Assembly: GCA_022819985.1 (NCBI GenBank)
Contig: JAJEGH010000033.1
Location: 1-64,000, forward strand
Reading direction: 5' to 3'
Origin: Alphaproteobacteria bacterium
GTDB taxonomy: Bacteria; Pseudomonadota; Alphaproteobacteria; Bin65
Length of the DNA: 64,000 nt
Shown: one piece after another, positions 47,372-58,766 of the stretch
Position numbering within the stretch: the stretch's first letter is position 1
How the letters are laid out: the number at the start of each line of letters is the position of its first letter
The notes under the pieces: model-generated
The model's database searches: none
What the model saw: the letters and a program-made list of their open reading frames with translations, nothing else
What the model was told of the DNA's origin: nothing
Program-made: the position numbers and the translations under genes

Positions 47372-48489
47372 GGGTCGTCCTCCGCCGGGTCGTCTCCCGG
47401 GCTCCGCTCGCGATGCCAGATTTCCAACAGATCGTCGCCGCAGGATTCGCGGGAATTCAAGCGCCATGCGGCAGCGTCGGCCAGGCGATCGAGGCCGAGT
47501 TCGCCAACCGCCGGCCGGGCGTCGCTGCCCAGCACCGCGCCGGCGCGAAACCAGTAAAGCCGGTCGACGAGACCGGTGCGCATCAGGCTGGCGGCCACCT
47601 GCCCGCCGCCTTCGACCAGCACATCGTTCAACCCCTCGCCGCCGAGCGCGGCGGCAACGGCCTTCGGGTCGGGCCGACCGGTGCTGTCGGCGGCAGCGGT
47701 AATCCGGCGGACCGGCGGTGCCGCCGGCGCTTGCCCGGCGGTCGAAAACTGCCAAACGGGATGTTCGGCCGCGGTCTGCACCAGGCGGCAGTTCGCCGGC
47801 AGCCGGGCATGCGAATCGAGGACGATGCGCAGGGTCCGCCGCGTGATGCCGGACAGGCGACAGGTGAGCAGCGGATCGTCCGCCAGGGCGGTGCCGATCC
47901 CGATCATGACGGCGTCGTGCCTTGCACGCAGCGCGTGCCCGCGTGCCCGGGCCAGCAGGCCGGTGATCCACTGGCTGTCACCGCCTGCCGTCGCGATGCG
48001 ACCGTCGAGGCCCGTTGCCAGCTTGAGTGAGAAGCGCGGGCGCCCTGCCCGCTGGCGCTTGAGATAGCCGCCGAGATCTTCAGTTGCCAGCTCCGCGCAA
48101 ATACCCGAGTCGACGGCGATTCCAGCAGCGGCGAGTTTTGCTAGGCCCGAGCCGGCGACGCGGCTGTCCGGATCGTCCAGTGCGGTCACGACGCGCGCAA
48201 CGCCGGCCTCGATCAGGGCTTCGGCGCAAGGAGGCGTGCGGCCGTGATGAGCGCAGGGCTCCAGGGTGACATAGGCGGTGGCGCCCTGAGCCGCTGCGCC
48301 GGCCCGGCGGAGCGCTTCGGTTTCGGCATGCGGCCGTCCACCCGGCTGCGTCCAGCCGCGCCCGACGACCCGGCCGTCCCCGATCAGGATGCAACCGACC
48401 GATGGATTAGGCGCGGTCGTGCCGAGGCCGCGCCGGCCCAGGGCCAGCGCCGTCTTCATCCAGCGGCGGTCGGCGGCGCCGTTGCTCAA
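47353..48489 (-). CDS. ribD: Bifunctional diaminohydroxyphosphoribosylaminopyrimidine deaminase / reductase
   Basis: 378 residues. The deaminase zinc site is His54-Ala-Glu ([10 protein letters not shown]) with Cys79 and Cys88 ([11 protein letters not shown]). The reductase half follows from about 150 ([35 protein letters not shown]). It performs the two steps after GTP ring opening. ATG 48489 overlaps the nrdR stop by four bases. Confidence 0.97.
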   Translation of the reverse strand: MSNGAADRRWMKTALALGRRGLGTTAPNPSVGCILIGDGRVVGRGWTQPGGRPHAETEALRRAGAAAQGATAYVTLEPCAHHGRTPPCAEALIEAGVARVVTALDDPDSRVAGSGLAKLAAAGIAVDSGICAELATEDLGGYLKRQRAGRPRFSLKLATGLDGRIATAGGDSQWITGLLARARGHALRARHDAVMIGIGTALADDPLLTCRLSGITRRTLRIVLDSHARLPANCRLVQTAAEHPVWQFSTAGQAPAAPPVRRITAAADSTGRPDPKAVAAALGGEGLNDVLVEGGGQVAASLMRTGLVDRLYWFRAGAVLGSDARPAVGELGLDRLADAAAWRLNSRESCGDDLLEIWHRERSPGDDPAEDDPCSPES

Positions 48490-48962
48490 TCTTCGACCGC
48501 CGGTTCCTCTTCCCGCTCGCCCAGGCTGCCGAGGAACTGCTCGAAATCCCTGGCTTCGCGGAAGTTCTTGTAGACCGAGGCGAAACGGACATACGCGACC
48601 TGATCGAGGCCGGCCAGCGCCTCCATCACCAGCTCGCCGATATGCTTGGCCGGGATGTCCGATTCGCCGGAACTTTCGAGCCGGCGCGTGATCGAACTGA
48701 CGATCCGGTCGATCCGGTCCTCGCCGATCGGCCGTTTGCGCAAGGCTATGGAAATGGACCGGAACAGCTTGTCGCGATCGAACGGCACCCGCTGGCCGTT
48801 CTTCTTGACCACCACGAGGTCGCGCAACTGGACCCGCTCGAATGTCGTGAACCGCGAGCCGCAGTTGGTGCAGAACCGGCGGCGCCGGATCGACGCGCCG
48901 TCTTCGGTCGGCCGCGAATCCTTCACCTGGGTTTCGTCACTCCCGCAGAACGGACAGCGCAT
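48486..48962 (-). CDS. nrdR: Transcriptional repressor NrdR
   Basis: 158 residues. The N-terminal zinc ribbon has Cys3, Cys6, Cys31 and Cys34 ([19 protein letters not shown]). An ATP-cone domain follows ([18 protein letters not shown]). NrdR senses ATP/dATP and represses ribonucleotide reductase genes. It is in the usual glyA-nrdR-rib order. A longer frame upstream is not used; the family starts at MRCPFC. Confidence 0.97.
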   Translation of the reverse strand: MRCPFCGSDETQVKDSRPTEDGASIRRRRFCTNCGSRFTTFERVQLRDLVVVKKNGQRVPFDRDKLFRSISIALRKRPIGEDRIDRIVSSITRRLESSGESDIPAKHIGELVMEALAGLDQVAYVRFASVYKNFREARDFEQFLGSLGEREEEPAVED

Positions 48963-49041
48963 GGCCTCTCTCCTTCTCGCCCCCCGGCGCCTTCGGCCTC
49001 GAACGCCGCACCACCGGCAGGTCCGCCGCTGTGCCGGGCAC

Positions 49042-50352
49042 CTACATCGACGGATAGACGGGAAAGCGCCGGCATAGCACGCGGACTCTTTCCCGGGCCG
49101 CCGATTCGGCCGCCGAATTGTCCCCCGGATCCGCCGCCAGACCTTCCAGCACATCGGCGATCAGGTCGCCGACCTGCTCGAATTCCGCGACGCCGAAACC
49201 GCGGGTCGTCGCGGCGGGCGTGCCGAGACGGATGCCGGAAGTTACCGTCGGCTTTTCCGGATCGAACGGAATGGCGTTCTTGTTGCAGGTGATGCCGGCC
49301 CGTTCGAGACTCTCGTCGGCAATGTTGCCCGTTACCCTCTTGGGCCGCAGGTCGACCAGCATCAGATGGGTGTCCGTGCCGCCGGCCACCATGGCGAAGC
49401 CGCGCTCGACCAGACGCGCCGACAGCGCCTTCGCATTGGCGACGATGGCCTGGCAATAGACCTTGAATTCAGGAGTCAGCGCTTCCTTGAAGGCCGCCGC
49501 CTTGCCGGCGATCTGGTGCATCAGCGGCCCGCCCTGAGAACCCGGAAACACCGCCGAATTGATTTTCTTCGCCAGCGCTTCGTCGTCGGTCAGGATCATG
49601 CCGCCGCGGGCACCGCGCAGGGTCTTGTGGGTGGTGGTCGTCGTGATGTCGGCGATCAGCACCGGGCTGGGATGCACGCCGGCCGCCACCAAGCCGGCGA
49701 AATGCGCCATGTCCACCATCAGCCTCGCGCCGACGCTGTCGGCAATGTCGCGGAACCGGGCGAAATCGATGAAGCGCGGATAAGCCGACCCGCCCGCGAT
49801 GATGAGTTTGGGCCGGTGTTCTTCGGCCAGCGCCGCAACCCGGTCGTAGTCGATCAGGTGATTGTCTTCGCGCACGCCGTACTGGACCGCGTTGAACCAT
49901 TTTCCGGACAGCGCGGGCGCCGCGCCGTGGGTGAGATGGCCGCCGGCCGCCAGCGACATACCGAGGATCGTGTCGCCGGGCGAAAGCAGCGCCATCATGA
50001 CCGCGGTGTTGGCTTGGGCGCCGGAATGGGGCTGCACATTGGCGAAGGCGCAGCCGAACAGCCGTTTCGCCCGTTCGATCGCCAAGCTTTCGGCGACATC
50101 GACATGGTCGCAGCCGGCGTAGTAGCGGCGCGCCGGATAGCCTTCGGCATACTTGTTGGTGAGCACCGATCCCTGGGCCTCCAGTACGGCGCGGGAGACG
50201 ATGTTTTCGGATGCGATCAGCTCGATCTGGTCCTGCTGCCGGCCCAGCTCCGCCTGGATGCTGTCATACAGTTCCGGATCGGACTGGCGCAGCGAAGCGG
50301 CGAAAAAGCCGTTGTCGAAAGGCAGGATCGTTGCGGAGCCGGGGCTTGTCAT
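49042..50352 (-). CDS. glyA: Serine hydroxymethyltransferase
   Basis: 436 residues, PLP fold type I. The PLP Lys is in [25 protein letters not shown] and [13 protein letters not shown] are typical. It converts serine and tetrahydrofolate to glycine and methylene-tetrahydrofolate. It follows rpiB by 32 bases and precedes nrdR by 79 bases, so transcription from rpiB onward is likely. Confidence 0.97.
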   Translation of the reverse strand: MTSPGSATILPFDNGFFAASLRQSDPELYDSIQAELGRQQDQIELIASENIVSRAVLEAQGSVLTNKYAEGYPARRYYAGCDHVDVAESLAIERAKRLFGCAFANVQPHSGAQANTAVMMALLSPGDTILGMSLAAGGHLTHGAAPALSGKWFNAVQYGVREDNHLIDYDRVAALAEEHRPKLIIAGGSAYPRFIDFARFRDIADSVGARLMVDMAHFAGLVAAGVHPSPVLIADITTTTTHKTLRGARGGMILTDDEALAKKINSAVFPGSQGGPLMHQIAGKAAAFKEALTPEFKVYCQAIVANAKALSARLVERGFAMVAGGTDTHLMLVDLRPKRVTGNIADESLERAGITCNKNAIPFDPEKPTVTSGIRLGTPAATTRGFGVAEFEQVGDLIADVLEGLAADPGDNSAAESAARERVRVLCRRFPVYPSM

Positions 50353-50384
50353 CGCTGATATTCCGTTGGGCGACCGACGGCCGG

Positions 50385-50831
50385 TCAGCCGGCGCCGCTG
50401 TCGATCTTGTCGACCCGCGCCGCATGCCGCCCGCCGTCGAATGGCGTTTCGAGGAAAGCGTGCAGCGCGTCGCGGGCCGTCTCCACACCGATCAGCCGCC
50501 CACCGAGCGCCAGCACATTGGCATTATTATGCTGCCGCGACAGACGCGCCGAGAGGCTATCGTGACACAGCGCGGCGCGGATGCCCCGGTGGCGGTTGAG
50601 CGCGATGCTGATGCCGATGCCGGAGCCGCAGACGGCCACGCCCAACTCCGCCTCGCCCGTGGCAACCGACCGGGCCAGCGCATGGCCGAAATCCGGATAG
50701 TCGACCGGCTCGTCGGAGGCCGGCCCCAGATCCAGAACCCTGTGGCCCGACGACCTCAGTTCGTCGGCCAGGGCGGACTTGAGAACGAAGCCGGCATGAT
50801 CCGATGCAACGGCTACGGTTTTCGCATTCAA
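50385..50831 (-). CDS. rpiB: Ribose-5-phosphate isomerase B
   Basis: 148 residues. [12 protein letters not shown] gives the Asp-His pair, and [25 protein letters not shown] the catalytic Cys and phosphate site. The [11 protein letters not shown] block is also present. It interconverts ribose and ribulose phosphates, feeding the rib operon with ribulose-5-phosphate. First gene of the leftward operon. Confidence 0.95.
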   Translation of the reverse strand: MNAKTVAVASDHAGFVLKSALADELRSSGHRVLDLGPASDEPVDYPDFGHALARSVATGEAELGVAVCGSGIGISIALNRHRGIRAALCHDSLSARLSRQHNNANVLALGGRLIGVETARDALHAFLETPFDGGRHAARVDKIDSGAG

Positions 50832-51279
50832 TCGCCGTTCCTTCGATAGCCGGCTTCGGCTTCTCCGCCTTCCGGCCGGCGACGCAAATTCCTGCTCGAA
50901 CCACCAGATATCGCGGATCGCGCCGGTGCAACGACACGATCTCGTATATCCCTTTCGCAGACCGAAGGCAATTCCGCGCCGGGCCGCGACGGCCCCTCCC
51001 GCTGTCGCAACATATCCTTCAATGCTGCCGGAGTGGCGGCCGGGCTATGGGCAAGACGGAGTAAATCAGATGCAACTAAACGGCACCGGGAAACAGACGT
51101 GCGTGAATATCGCTTTAAGAAGATGGAGTAACAATTTGATTCGATGAAAAGAAACGGATTTTGAGAGAATTGACTCACGATGAATACTGTGCAATAGAGT
51201 GAAATGCGTGCCGGCAGGTTAACGCCGAAAAAGGTGAGCCTGCCGGAAAAGCCAAGCGCAAGAAAAAAGGACGCGGGGT
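50832..51279. other. Intergenic region between divergent rpiB and the MucR-like gene
   Basis: The left part (50832-51060) has ordinary GC content and would hold the rpiB promoter; no clear box is seen. The right part (about 51070-51280) is strikingly AT-rich with many T-A steps, as in MucR/Ros-type autoregulated promoters. It contains the promoter candidate listed separately. No open frame here is convincing. Confidence 0.55.
51170..51198 (+). promoter_or_regulatory. Promoter candidate of the MucR-like gene
   Basis: TTGACT at 51170-51175 is one base from the -35 consensus. After 17 bases AATAGA at 51193-51198 gives a weak -10. The gene starts about 75 bases on with AAGGACG as ribosome site. 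Confidence 0.4.
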
Positions 51280-51723
51280 ATGAGTAACGAGCACACGGAG
51301 CGTATCTCCCGTGAGGAGATGCTCCGGATGACCACTAATGTCGTCTCGGCTTATGTTGGCAACAACACGACCGCGACGAACCAGCTTCCGGACCTGATCA
51401 AGACCGTCCACAGTTCGCTCAACGCATTGGGCGAAGCGCAGGCGGCCGAGGCAGCGCCGAAACCGGCCGTGCCGGTGCGCCGTTCGCTGACACCGGAATA
51501 TCTTGTCTGTCTGGAAGACGGCAAAAAGCTGAAAATGCTGAAGCGTTATCTGCGGACGACCTACGACATGTCGCCCGACGAATACCGCCAGAAATGGGGG
51601 CTGCCGGCGGACTATCCGATGGTCGCACCGAACTACGCCAAGCGCCGTTCGGAGTTCGCCAAGCGCATCGGGCTCGGCCGCCGGGGCCGCGGCGGACAGC
51701 CGGAAGCCCGGGTGACGAACTGA
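51280..51723 (+). CDS. MucR/Ros-family transcription regulator with altered zinc ligands
   Basis: 147 residues. The Ros/MucR DNA-binding domain is at about 70-140 (SLTPEYLVCLEDGKKLKMLKR and GLPADYPMVAPNYAKRRSE). The Cys-x2-Cys-x9-His-x4-His zinc set of Ros is here Cys77, Asp80, Tyr90 and Tyr95, so zinc is probably not bound. Zinc-free members that keep the fold are known in rhizobia. The N-terminal helix supports oligomer formation. These proteins act as H-NS-like regulators binding AT-rich DNA, and its own promoter is AT-rich. Confidence 0.9.
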   Translation: MSNEHTERISREEMLRMTTNVVSAYVGNNTTATNQLPDLIKTVHSSLNALGEAQAAEAAPKPAVPVRRSLTPEYLVCLEDGKKLKMLKRYLRTTYDMSPDEYRQKWGLPADYPMVAPNYAKRRSEFAKRIGLGRRGRGGQPEARVTN

Positions 51724-51737
51724 TCCGGCATTGAGAA

Positions 51738-51764
51738 AGCCCGGCGGTTTCCCGCCGGGCTTTT
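51738..51764. terminator. Bidirectional intrinsic terminator
   Basis: AGCCCGGCGG (51738-51747) pairs exactly with CCGCCGGGCT (51752-51761) around TTTC, followed by T residues on the plus strand and preceded by A residues. It separates the convergent mucR-like and livK genes. Confidence 0.88.
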
Positions 51765-51798
51765 GCTTCCGGAGCTCCGTTGCCGGAGCGGGGTACGG

Positions 51799-52902
51799 CT
51801 ATTTCGCGTAGTCGTAGGTGCCCTTGCTCCAGACGTACCAGACGTAGCCGGGCGCGGTCACGTCGCCCTTCTTGTCGAAGCCGATCTTGCCGAGCACCGT
51901 CTCGAACTGCTCGGAGCGCAGCACCTTCACGACCTTGGCGAGGTCGGTCGAGCCGGCCTTGGTCACGGCGGCGGCCCATGCCTGGATCGCGCCATAGGTA
52001 TAGAGGGTGTAGCCCTCGGGCTCGTACTTCTGCGCCTTGAACTTGGCGACCACAGGCGCGGCCGACGGATTCTTGCGCGGATCCGGCGAGAAGGTCATCA
52101 GCACGCCCTCGCCCGCATTGCCGGCGATCTTCCAGAACTCGTCGGTAACCAGCGCGTCGCCGGAGACGAGCTGCGGCTTGTAGCCCATCTCATGGGCCTG
52201 GCGGATCATCAGGGCGCCCTCGGTGTGGTAGCCGCCGAGATAGAAGACGTCGATGCCCGCCGCCTTCATCTTGGAAACCAGCGCGGTATAGTCCTTTTCG
52301 CCCGCCGTATAGGCCTCGACCATCGCGGCCTTGCCGCCGGCCTTCTGGTAGTTCTCCAGCGTCGCGTCCATCAGGCCTTTACCGTACGCCGTCTTGTCGT
52401 GCAGGAAGGCGATCTTCTTGCCCGGATAGTTCTTGTGCAGAAAGGTACCTGCCACAACGCCCTGCTGGTCGTCGCGACCGCAGACGCGGAACACGTTCGG
52501 GCCGCCTTCGTCGGTCAGCTTCGGATTGGTCGAAGCCGGCGAAATCTGCAAGATGCGGCCAGCGGTGTAGACCTTGGAGGCCGGGATCGACGAGCCGGAG
52601 CAGAAGTGCCCGCCCACGAACACGACTTTCTGGCTGACCAGCTTCTTGGCCACGGCCACGGCCTGCTTGGGATCGCAGGCGTCGTCGCCGATCTCCAGCT
52701 TGACCTTCTGGCCCAGCACGCCGCCGGCTGCGTTCAGATCCTTGACCGCCTGCTCGGCGCCGCGGCGCATCTGCTCGCCGAAAGAAGCATACTGACCGGT
52801 CATCGGCCCGACGGTGGCGATCACAAGATCGGCCTGCGCCGGCGAGAACGCCAATACCGATGCTGCGGCCGCTGCCGCAAACGAAAACTTCAAACGGGTC
52901 AT
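51799..52902 (-). CDS. livK: Branched-chain amino acid ABC transporter, substrate-binding protein
   Basis: 367 residues with a signal peptide (MTRLKFSFAAAAAASVLAFSPAQA). The LIVBP pattern follows: ADLVIATVGPMTGQYASFGEQMRRG, VFVGGHFCSGSSIPASK and AGIDVFYLGGY. It captures Leu/Ile/Val or a similar ligand in the periplasm. It is the final gene of the leftward liv cluster, 224 bases after the DUF6867 gene, so it may also have its own promoter for higher expression. Confidence 0.94.
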   Translation of the reverse strand: MTRLKFSFAAAAAASVLAFSPAQADLVIATVGPMTGQYASFGEQMRRGAEQAVKDLNAAGGVLGQKVKLEIGDDACDPKQAVAVAKKLVSQKVVFVGGHFCSGSSIPASKVYTAGRILQISPASTNPKLTDEGGPNVFRVCGRDDQQGVVAGTFLHKNYPGKKIAFLHDKTAYGKGLMDATLENYQKAGGKAAMVEAYTAGEKDYTALVSKMKAAGIDVFYLGGYHTEGALMIRQAHEMGYKPQLVSGDALVTDEFWKIAGNAGEGVLMTFSPDPRKNPSAAPVVAKFKAQKYEPEGYTLYTYGAIQAWAAAVTKAGSTDLAKVVKVLRSEQFETVLGKIGFDKKGDVTAPGYVWYVWSKGTYDYAK

Positions 52903-53126
52903 TGCGGAACTCTCCCTGTTGGTTCGAACCGGGGTGGCCTGTCACAGGCTTGCGGCACGGCGACCGGCCCCCTTGCGATACTGCCGTCCGAATGCGGCGG
53001 CATCTCTGCGCGTATTCTAACCGAGCGGCACAGCTTCGCAACGAGGAAGCCGCCTCGCACCCCAGTCACAAGGACGCGAATTAGCGCTCCATCACGCTGC
53101 ATCGGGCCGGCCGGCGGTCGCCGCCT

Positions 53127-53471
53127 TCACCGCTTGTCCTTCCAGCCGAACGGCCCGGCGCGCTCGTAGAGCCACGGATACTGGGTTACCATCCGGCGCG
53201 CTCGGGTAAGCCGGTAGGCCGCGAAGCCGACGGCGATCAGGTACGCCGTATCGATGACATAGCCGGAGACAGACAGGCCGTCGCCGCCGAACAGGCCCCA
53301 GACCAGGAAACGGTCGGCAAAACCGAGCATCAGACCGTAGGGAAGCATCTGCCAAGCCGGCCGCCAAGTGTTGGCCAGCGCCTGCCCGGTCATGAAGGCG
53401 GCGAAACCGACAATGATCGCCGTCACGAACAGGGTGACCAGAAGATCGGGAACCCCGAACAACGCCGCCAT
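53127..53471 (-). CDS. Small membrane protein, DUF6867-type
   Basis: 114 residues with three or four hydrophobic stretches (near 7-27, 41-60, 68-86). It ends in YPWLYERAGPFGWKDKR. Such proteins are regularly found inside liv operons of alphaproteobacteria, though their role is unknown. Its ATG shares one base with the livF stop, so translation is coupled. The family label is from memory. Confidence 0.75.
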   Translation of the reverse strand: MAALFGVPDLLVTLFVTAIIVGFAAFMTGQALANTWRPAWQMLPYGLMLGFADRFLVWGLFGGDGLSVSGYVIDTAYLIAVGFAAYRLTRARRMVTQYPWLYERAGPFGWKDKR

Positions 53472-54208
53472 CAGTGTCCCCCTTCCAGATAGGCGGCGCG
53501 AACCTCAGCGTTGGCCAGCAGCTCCTCCCCGGTCCCGCTCAGGATGATCCGGCCGTTCGCCATGACGTAGCCGCGATCGGCCAGGCGCAGCGCGTGATAG
53601 GCATTCTGTTCGACCAGAAAGACCGTCGTTCCCGCATCGTTGATTTCGGCCACAACTTCGAAAATCTGTTTGACGATCATCGGCGCCAAGCCGAGCGACG
53701 GCTCGTCGAGCAGCAGAAGGCGCGGCCGACTCATCAGCGCTCTGCCGATCGCCAGCATCTGCTGCTCGCCGCCGGACAGCGTGCCGCCGCGCTGGTCGGC
53801 CCGGTTTCGCAGGATCGGGAAAAGGTCGTAGACCCGTTCCAGGTCCCCGTCGAAATACTCCTCGTCGCCCGTGGTTGCCCCGAGCTGCAAATTCTCCCGT
53901 ACCGTCATGCGCGGAAAGATGCGCCGGCCCTCCGGCGCCTGCGCCAAGCCCATCCGCACGATTTCGAAGGTCGCCTTGTAGGTGATGTCCACGCCGTCCA
54001 GCGTGATCCGGCCGGCCGCGGCCCGCGGGTCGCCGCAGACGGTCATCAGCAGAGTCGACTTTCCCGCGCCGTTGGCCCCGATCAGCGTGACGATCTCGCC
54101 GCGGCAGACTTCGATATCGACGCCGCGCAGCGCCTGGATGCGCCCGTAGAACGTCTCGACGCCGCTGATATCGAGCATGACATCCCGGCCGGCGGCAGCT
54201 TCGGTCAC
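53471..54208 (-). CDS. livF: Branched-chain amino acid ABC transporter ATPase LivF
   Basis: 245 residues. Walker A is GANGAGKST, signature LSGGEQQMLAIGRAL, Walker B LLLLDEPSLGLAP. Shorter of the two ATPases, as LivF should be. GTG 54208 overlaps the livG stop and has GGAGGGG upstream; ATG 54178, ten codons on, is the alternative start. Confidence 0.95.
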   Translation of the reverse strand: MTEAAAGRDVMLDISGVETFYGRIQALRGVDIEVCRGEIVTLIGANGAGKSTLLMTVCGDPRAAAGRITLDGVDITYKATFEIVRMGLAQAPEGRRIFPRMTVRENLQLGATTGDEEYFDGDLERVYDLFPILRNRADQRGGTLSGGEQQMLAIGRALMSRPRLLLLDEPSLGLAPMIVKQIFEVVAEINDAGTTVFLVEQNAYHALRLADRGYVMANGRIILSGTGEELLANAEVRAAYLEGGH

Positions 54209-55139
54209 GGCCGGTCCCCTCCGCCGCCGGCGCCGTCCGCGGACAGATCCTGCCTCACGATATCGGGCAGGTCCTCTTCCTCCTCCTCGCCCAGATAGGC
54301 GCGGATCACCGCCGGATCCTGGCGCACGAACTCGGGGTCGCCATCGGAAATCTTGCGGCCGTAGTCGAGCACGACGATGTGATCGGAAATCTGCATGACC
54401 ACGCTCATGTCGTGCTCGATGAGTAGAATGCCGATCCGGTGCTCGTTCCGGATAAAGGTGAGTAACGCGTTGAGGTCGGCGCTTTCCCGCGGGTTGAGGC
54501 CGGCCGCCGGCTCGTCGAGGCACAGCAGGACCGGCTCGGTGCACATGGCGCGCGCGATCTCAAGCCGTCGCTGGTCGCCGTAGGGCAGGCTGTCGGCATC
54601 GTCGTCGGCCCGGTCGACCAGACCGATCTGCTCCAGCCAGTAGCGTGCCTGCTCGACCGCCTTCTGCTCCTCGCGCCCGTAACCGAAGCCGAACAGGCCG
54701 CGCACCGTATAGCCGGACGCCCGCATCAGCTTGTTGTGCTGGGCGACCACCAGGTTTTCCAGCAGGGTCATCTTCGGGAACAGGCGGATGTTCTGGAAGG
54801 TGCGCGCGACCCGGGCCTCGCTGGCGATGCGGAAGCCTTCCATGCGCTCCAGATAGGCTGGCATACGCCCTTCGCGCTGCAGGGTCAGGCGGCCTACCGT
54901 GGGCTTGTAGAAGCCGGTCAGGCAGTTGAACACCGTCGTCTTGCCGGCGCCGTTCGGGCCGATGATCGCGGTGATTTTCCGGTCCTCGGCCCGGAAGGAA
55001 ACATCGTCGATCGCCACCAGGCCGCCGAAGCGCATGGTCAGATGCTCGACCGTCAGGAGCGGTCGCCTGTCCGCACGGTCGTTGGCGGCACTGCCGTTCC
55101 CTGTGCTTCCGTTCATAACGCTGTCGCCGGCTGCGGCCG

Positions 55140-55143
<4 letters not shown>
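54205..55143 (-). CDS. livG: Branched-chain amino acid ABC transporter ATPase LivG
   Basis: 312 residues. Walker A is GPNGAGKTT; FKPT-like TGFYKPTVGRL, RTFQNIRLFPKMTLLEN and the Walker B LCLDEPAAGLNP are typical of LivG. The signature region LPYGDQRRLEIARAM has Tyr-Gly-Asp in place of Ser-Gly-Gly, normal for LivG. A 25-residue N-terminal and an acidic C-terminal extension (EEEEEDLPD) are extra. ATG 55143 overlaps the livM stop by four bases. Confidence 0.95.
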
Positions 55144-56696
<1,553 letters not shown>

Positions 56697-56700
56697 CGCC

Positions 56701-57639
56701 TCAGACCTTCTCGATATCCGGTTTGCCGAGCAGGCCGGTCGGCCGGAAGATCAGCACCAGGACGAGGACGGTAAACGTCGCCACATCCTTGTATTCCAGG
56801 TTGAAATACCCGGCGAAGAAGACCTCGATCAGGCCGATCAGCAGGCCGCCCAGCATGGCGCCGGGCAGCGATCCGATGCCGCCGAGCACCGCGGCGGTAA
56901 ACGCCTTCAGGCCGGTCAGGAAGCCGACGAAGAAATCGGTCGCGCCGTAGCGCAGCATGAAGATCAGGCCGGCGACCGCGGCCAGAGACGCGCCCATCAC
57001 GAAGGTCAGCGCTATGGTGCGGTCGACATTGATGCCGAGCAGCGCCGCCATGCTCCGGTCCTGCTCGCAGGCCCGTTGCGCCCGGCCGAGCGCGGTGCGG
57101 GTGATCAGGACCGTGAAGACGACCATGAGGACGATCGTCAGCACGATGATCAGCATTTGCAGGTAGCTGAGCGAGACCGCATAGGCCTGGCCGGCCTGGT
57201 TGGTGGTGTTGACGACCTCGACGCCGCCGGTGATCTGCGGCGGCAGGGGCTTGTTACGCGCGCCCTGCAGGAGCTGGACGTAGTTCTGCAGGAAGATCGA
57301 CATGCCGATGGCGGTAATCAGCGCCGCCAGGCGCGGCGAGGCCCGCAATCGCCGGTAGGCGACCCGCTCCAGCGTCCAGCCGTAGACCGCGGTGAACAGC
57401 ATGGCCGCAAGCAGCACGATCAGGATCGCCAGCGGCAACCAGACGCCGCCGGCCAGGCCGAGCAGCAGGAAGACGATGAGCGAAACGAAGGAGGCGATCA
57501 TGAAGATTTCGCCGTGGGCGAAATTGATCATGCCGATGATGCCGTAGACCATCGTGTAGCCGATGGCGACCAGGCCGTAGATGGCGCCCAGCGTGACGCC
57601 GTTGATCAGCTGATCGAGGAAATAGGCGACGTGATACAT
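56701..57639 (-). CDS. livH: Branched-chain amino acid ABC transporter permease LivH
   Basis: 312 residues, about eight membrane helices. LINGVTLGAIYGLVAIGYTMVYGIIGMINFAHGEIFM is the family start (described here in parts: the GMINFAHGE motif is diagnostic), and RACEQDRSMAALLGINVD the cytoplasmic coupling loop. First gene of the leftward liv operon; its promoter must lie in the GC-rich gap up to the tRNA gene. Confidence 0.96.
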   Translation of the reverse strand: MYHVAYFLDQLINGVTLGAIYGLVAIGYTMVYGIIGMINFAHGEIFMIASFVSLIVFLLLGLAGGVWLPLAILIVLLAAMLFTAVYGWTLERVAYRRLRASPRLAALITAIGMSIFLQNYVQLLQGARNKPLPPQITGGVEVVNTTNQAGQAYAVSLSYLQMLIIVLTIVLMVVFTVLITRTALGRAQRACEQDRSMAALLGINVDRTIALTFVMGASLAAVAGLIFMLRYGATDFFVGFLTGLKAFTAAVLGGIGSLPGAMLGGLLIGLIEVFFAGYFNLEYKDVATFTVLVLVLIFRPTGLLGKPDIEKV

Positions 57640-58015
57640 GACCTAGCGCGGCTCCGGCCGGCCGCCGCGCGCACCGTCCCGCCGGCGCCCTGCCCCGCCG
57701 GCCATATCACCCTCGGCCATGCCGCCGGAAGGCGAATCTGCAAATCCGGCCATGCGGCTGTCGTTCCTCCGATCGGCGTGTTCAGGGTGGGCCCGGCGCC
57801 GCGCCGCAGTCCGGGCCTTGTGCGGAAACCGCGCAACCTTAGCCGGCGCGCCGCGCCATGCAAGCGCGTTCGCGTCGGGCACGGGCGCGCCGGACCGGTG
57901 CCTTGACACCCGCGCGCCGCAATCCATAGATAGCGCAGCCGGCAGGCATCCCGGTCCGCAGCGCATACCGGCGGCGACCGGGACCCCGCGCAGGAGGCGC
58001 GGCGGGCCGGCCGGG
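57640..58015. other. Gap between livH and tRNA-Val
   Basis: The only clear signal is a sigma70-like promoter for the tRNA at 57903-57932. The livH promoter is expected here but no box stands out. Open frames in this gap are GC-driven and carry no recognisable protein. Confidence 0.5.
57903..57932 (+). promoter_or_regulatory. Sigma70-like promoter of tRNA-Val
   Basis: TTGACA at 57903-57908 is a perfect -35 box. After 18 bases TAGATA at 57927-57932 matches the -10 box in four of six positions. It points to the tRNA about 80 bases on. Confidence 0.6.
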
Positions 58016-58090
58016 GGGCGCGTAGCTCAGCGGGAGAGCACTGTCTTCACACGGCAGGGGTCGCTGGTTCGAACCCAGCCGCGCCCACCA
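58016..58090 (+). tRNA. tRNA-Val (anticodon CAC)
   Basis: All arms pair: acceptor GGGCGCG/CGCGCCC, D stem GCTC/GAGC, anticodon stem CTGTC/GGCAG with one T-G pair, and T stem GCTGG/CCAGC around TTCGAAC. The anticodon loop is TTCACAC, giving CAC at 58048-58050, which reads GUG valine codons. The CCA end is encoded (58088-58090). Confidence 0.97.
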
Positions 58091-58191
58091 ATGTTTTCAA
58101 GGACTTAGCGGGAATTTGGAAGCGCCGGAAATGGCGATAGTTTCCACCCGCCGGGCAAATCCCGCCGCCTCGATTCCCGCGCTACGCCTCT

Positions 58192-58617
58192 TCAATTCCC
58201 CCGCTGCGTCCGCTCGCGGCGTTCGTGGCGCTCCTGGGCTTCGATGCTCAGCGTGGCGATCGGCCTTGCGTCCAGCCGGTCGACGCCGATCGGCTCGGCG
58301 GTCTCCTCGCAAAAACCGTAGGTACCGTCCTCGATCCGCTGCATGGCGGCGTCGATCTTGGCGATCAGCTTGCGCTGCCGGTCGCGCGTGCGCAGCTCCC
58401 GGCCCCAGTCCGATTCCAGGGCAGCCCGGTCGGCCATGTCGGCCTCGTTCAGGCTCTCTTCCTGCATGGCGTGGATGGTCTCTTCGGCATCGCCCAGGAG
58501 CTGGTCGCGCCAGCGCTCCAGTTTACGCCGGAAATAGGCGGCCATGACCGGATTCATGAACGGCTCGTCCGTGGTAGGACGATACGATCCGGGGACGTCC
58601 GGCCAGGGACGGCTCAT
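58192..58617 (-). CDS. dksA: DksA-family RNA polymerase-binding regulator with reduced zinc site
   Basis: 141 residues. The coiled coil (about 30-100) has the Asp pair region LNEADMADRAALESDW at its tip. The C-terminal domain GFCEETAEPIGVDRLDARP and IATLSIEAQERHER keeps the outline of the zinc finger but only one of the four Cys, as in other alphaproteobacterial DksA proteins. It works with ppGpp to adjust transcription initiation. The start at 58617 keeps the family N-terminus (YRPTTDEPFMNP). Confidence 0.93.
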   Translation of the reverse strand: MSRPWPDVPGSYRPTTDEPFMNPVMAAYFRRKLERWRDQLLGDAEETIHAMQEESLNEADMADRAALESDWGRELRTRDRQRKLIAKIDAAMQRIEDGTYGFCEETAEPIGVDRLDARPIATLSIEAQERHERRERTQRGN

Positions 58618-58766
58618 TGCGCCACCATCGGTTCGGAGACGAAGCGGCCGGGACTATACGGGCGGCGCAAGGGGCCGGCAAGCCTTCGGAAAGGCCGTAA
58701 CCGGGGCGATGCGGCGGACTGTCGGACGGCGCCGCGGACTGCCGGATGCTATGGCGCTTCAGCGGT

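Noticed and set aside
47353..48489. FMN riboswitch before ribD
   Set aside because: nrdR overlaps ribD by four bases, so there is no leader, and no riboswitch-like conserved blocks were seen upstream of rpiB or glyA.
58016..58090. The tRNA at 58016 as a selenocysteine tRNA because TCA occurs in its anticodon loop
   Set aside because: The loop is TTCACAC, so positions 34-36 are CAC. The acceptor stem has seven pairs and the variable arm is short, unlike tRNA-Sec.
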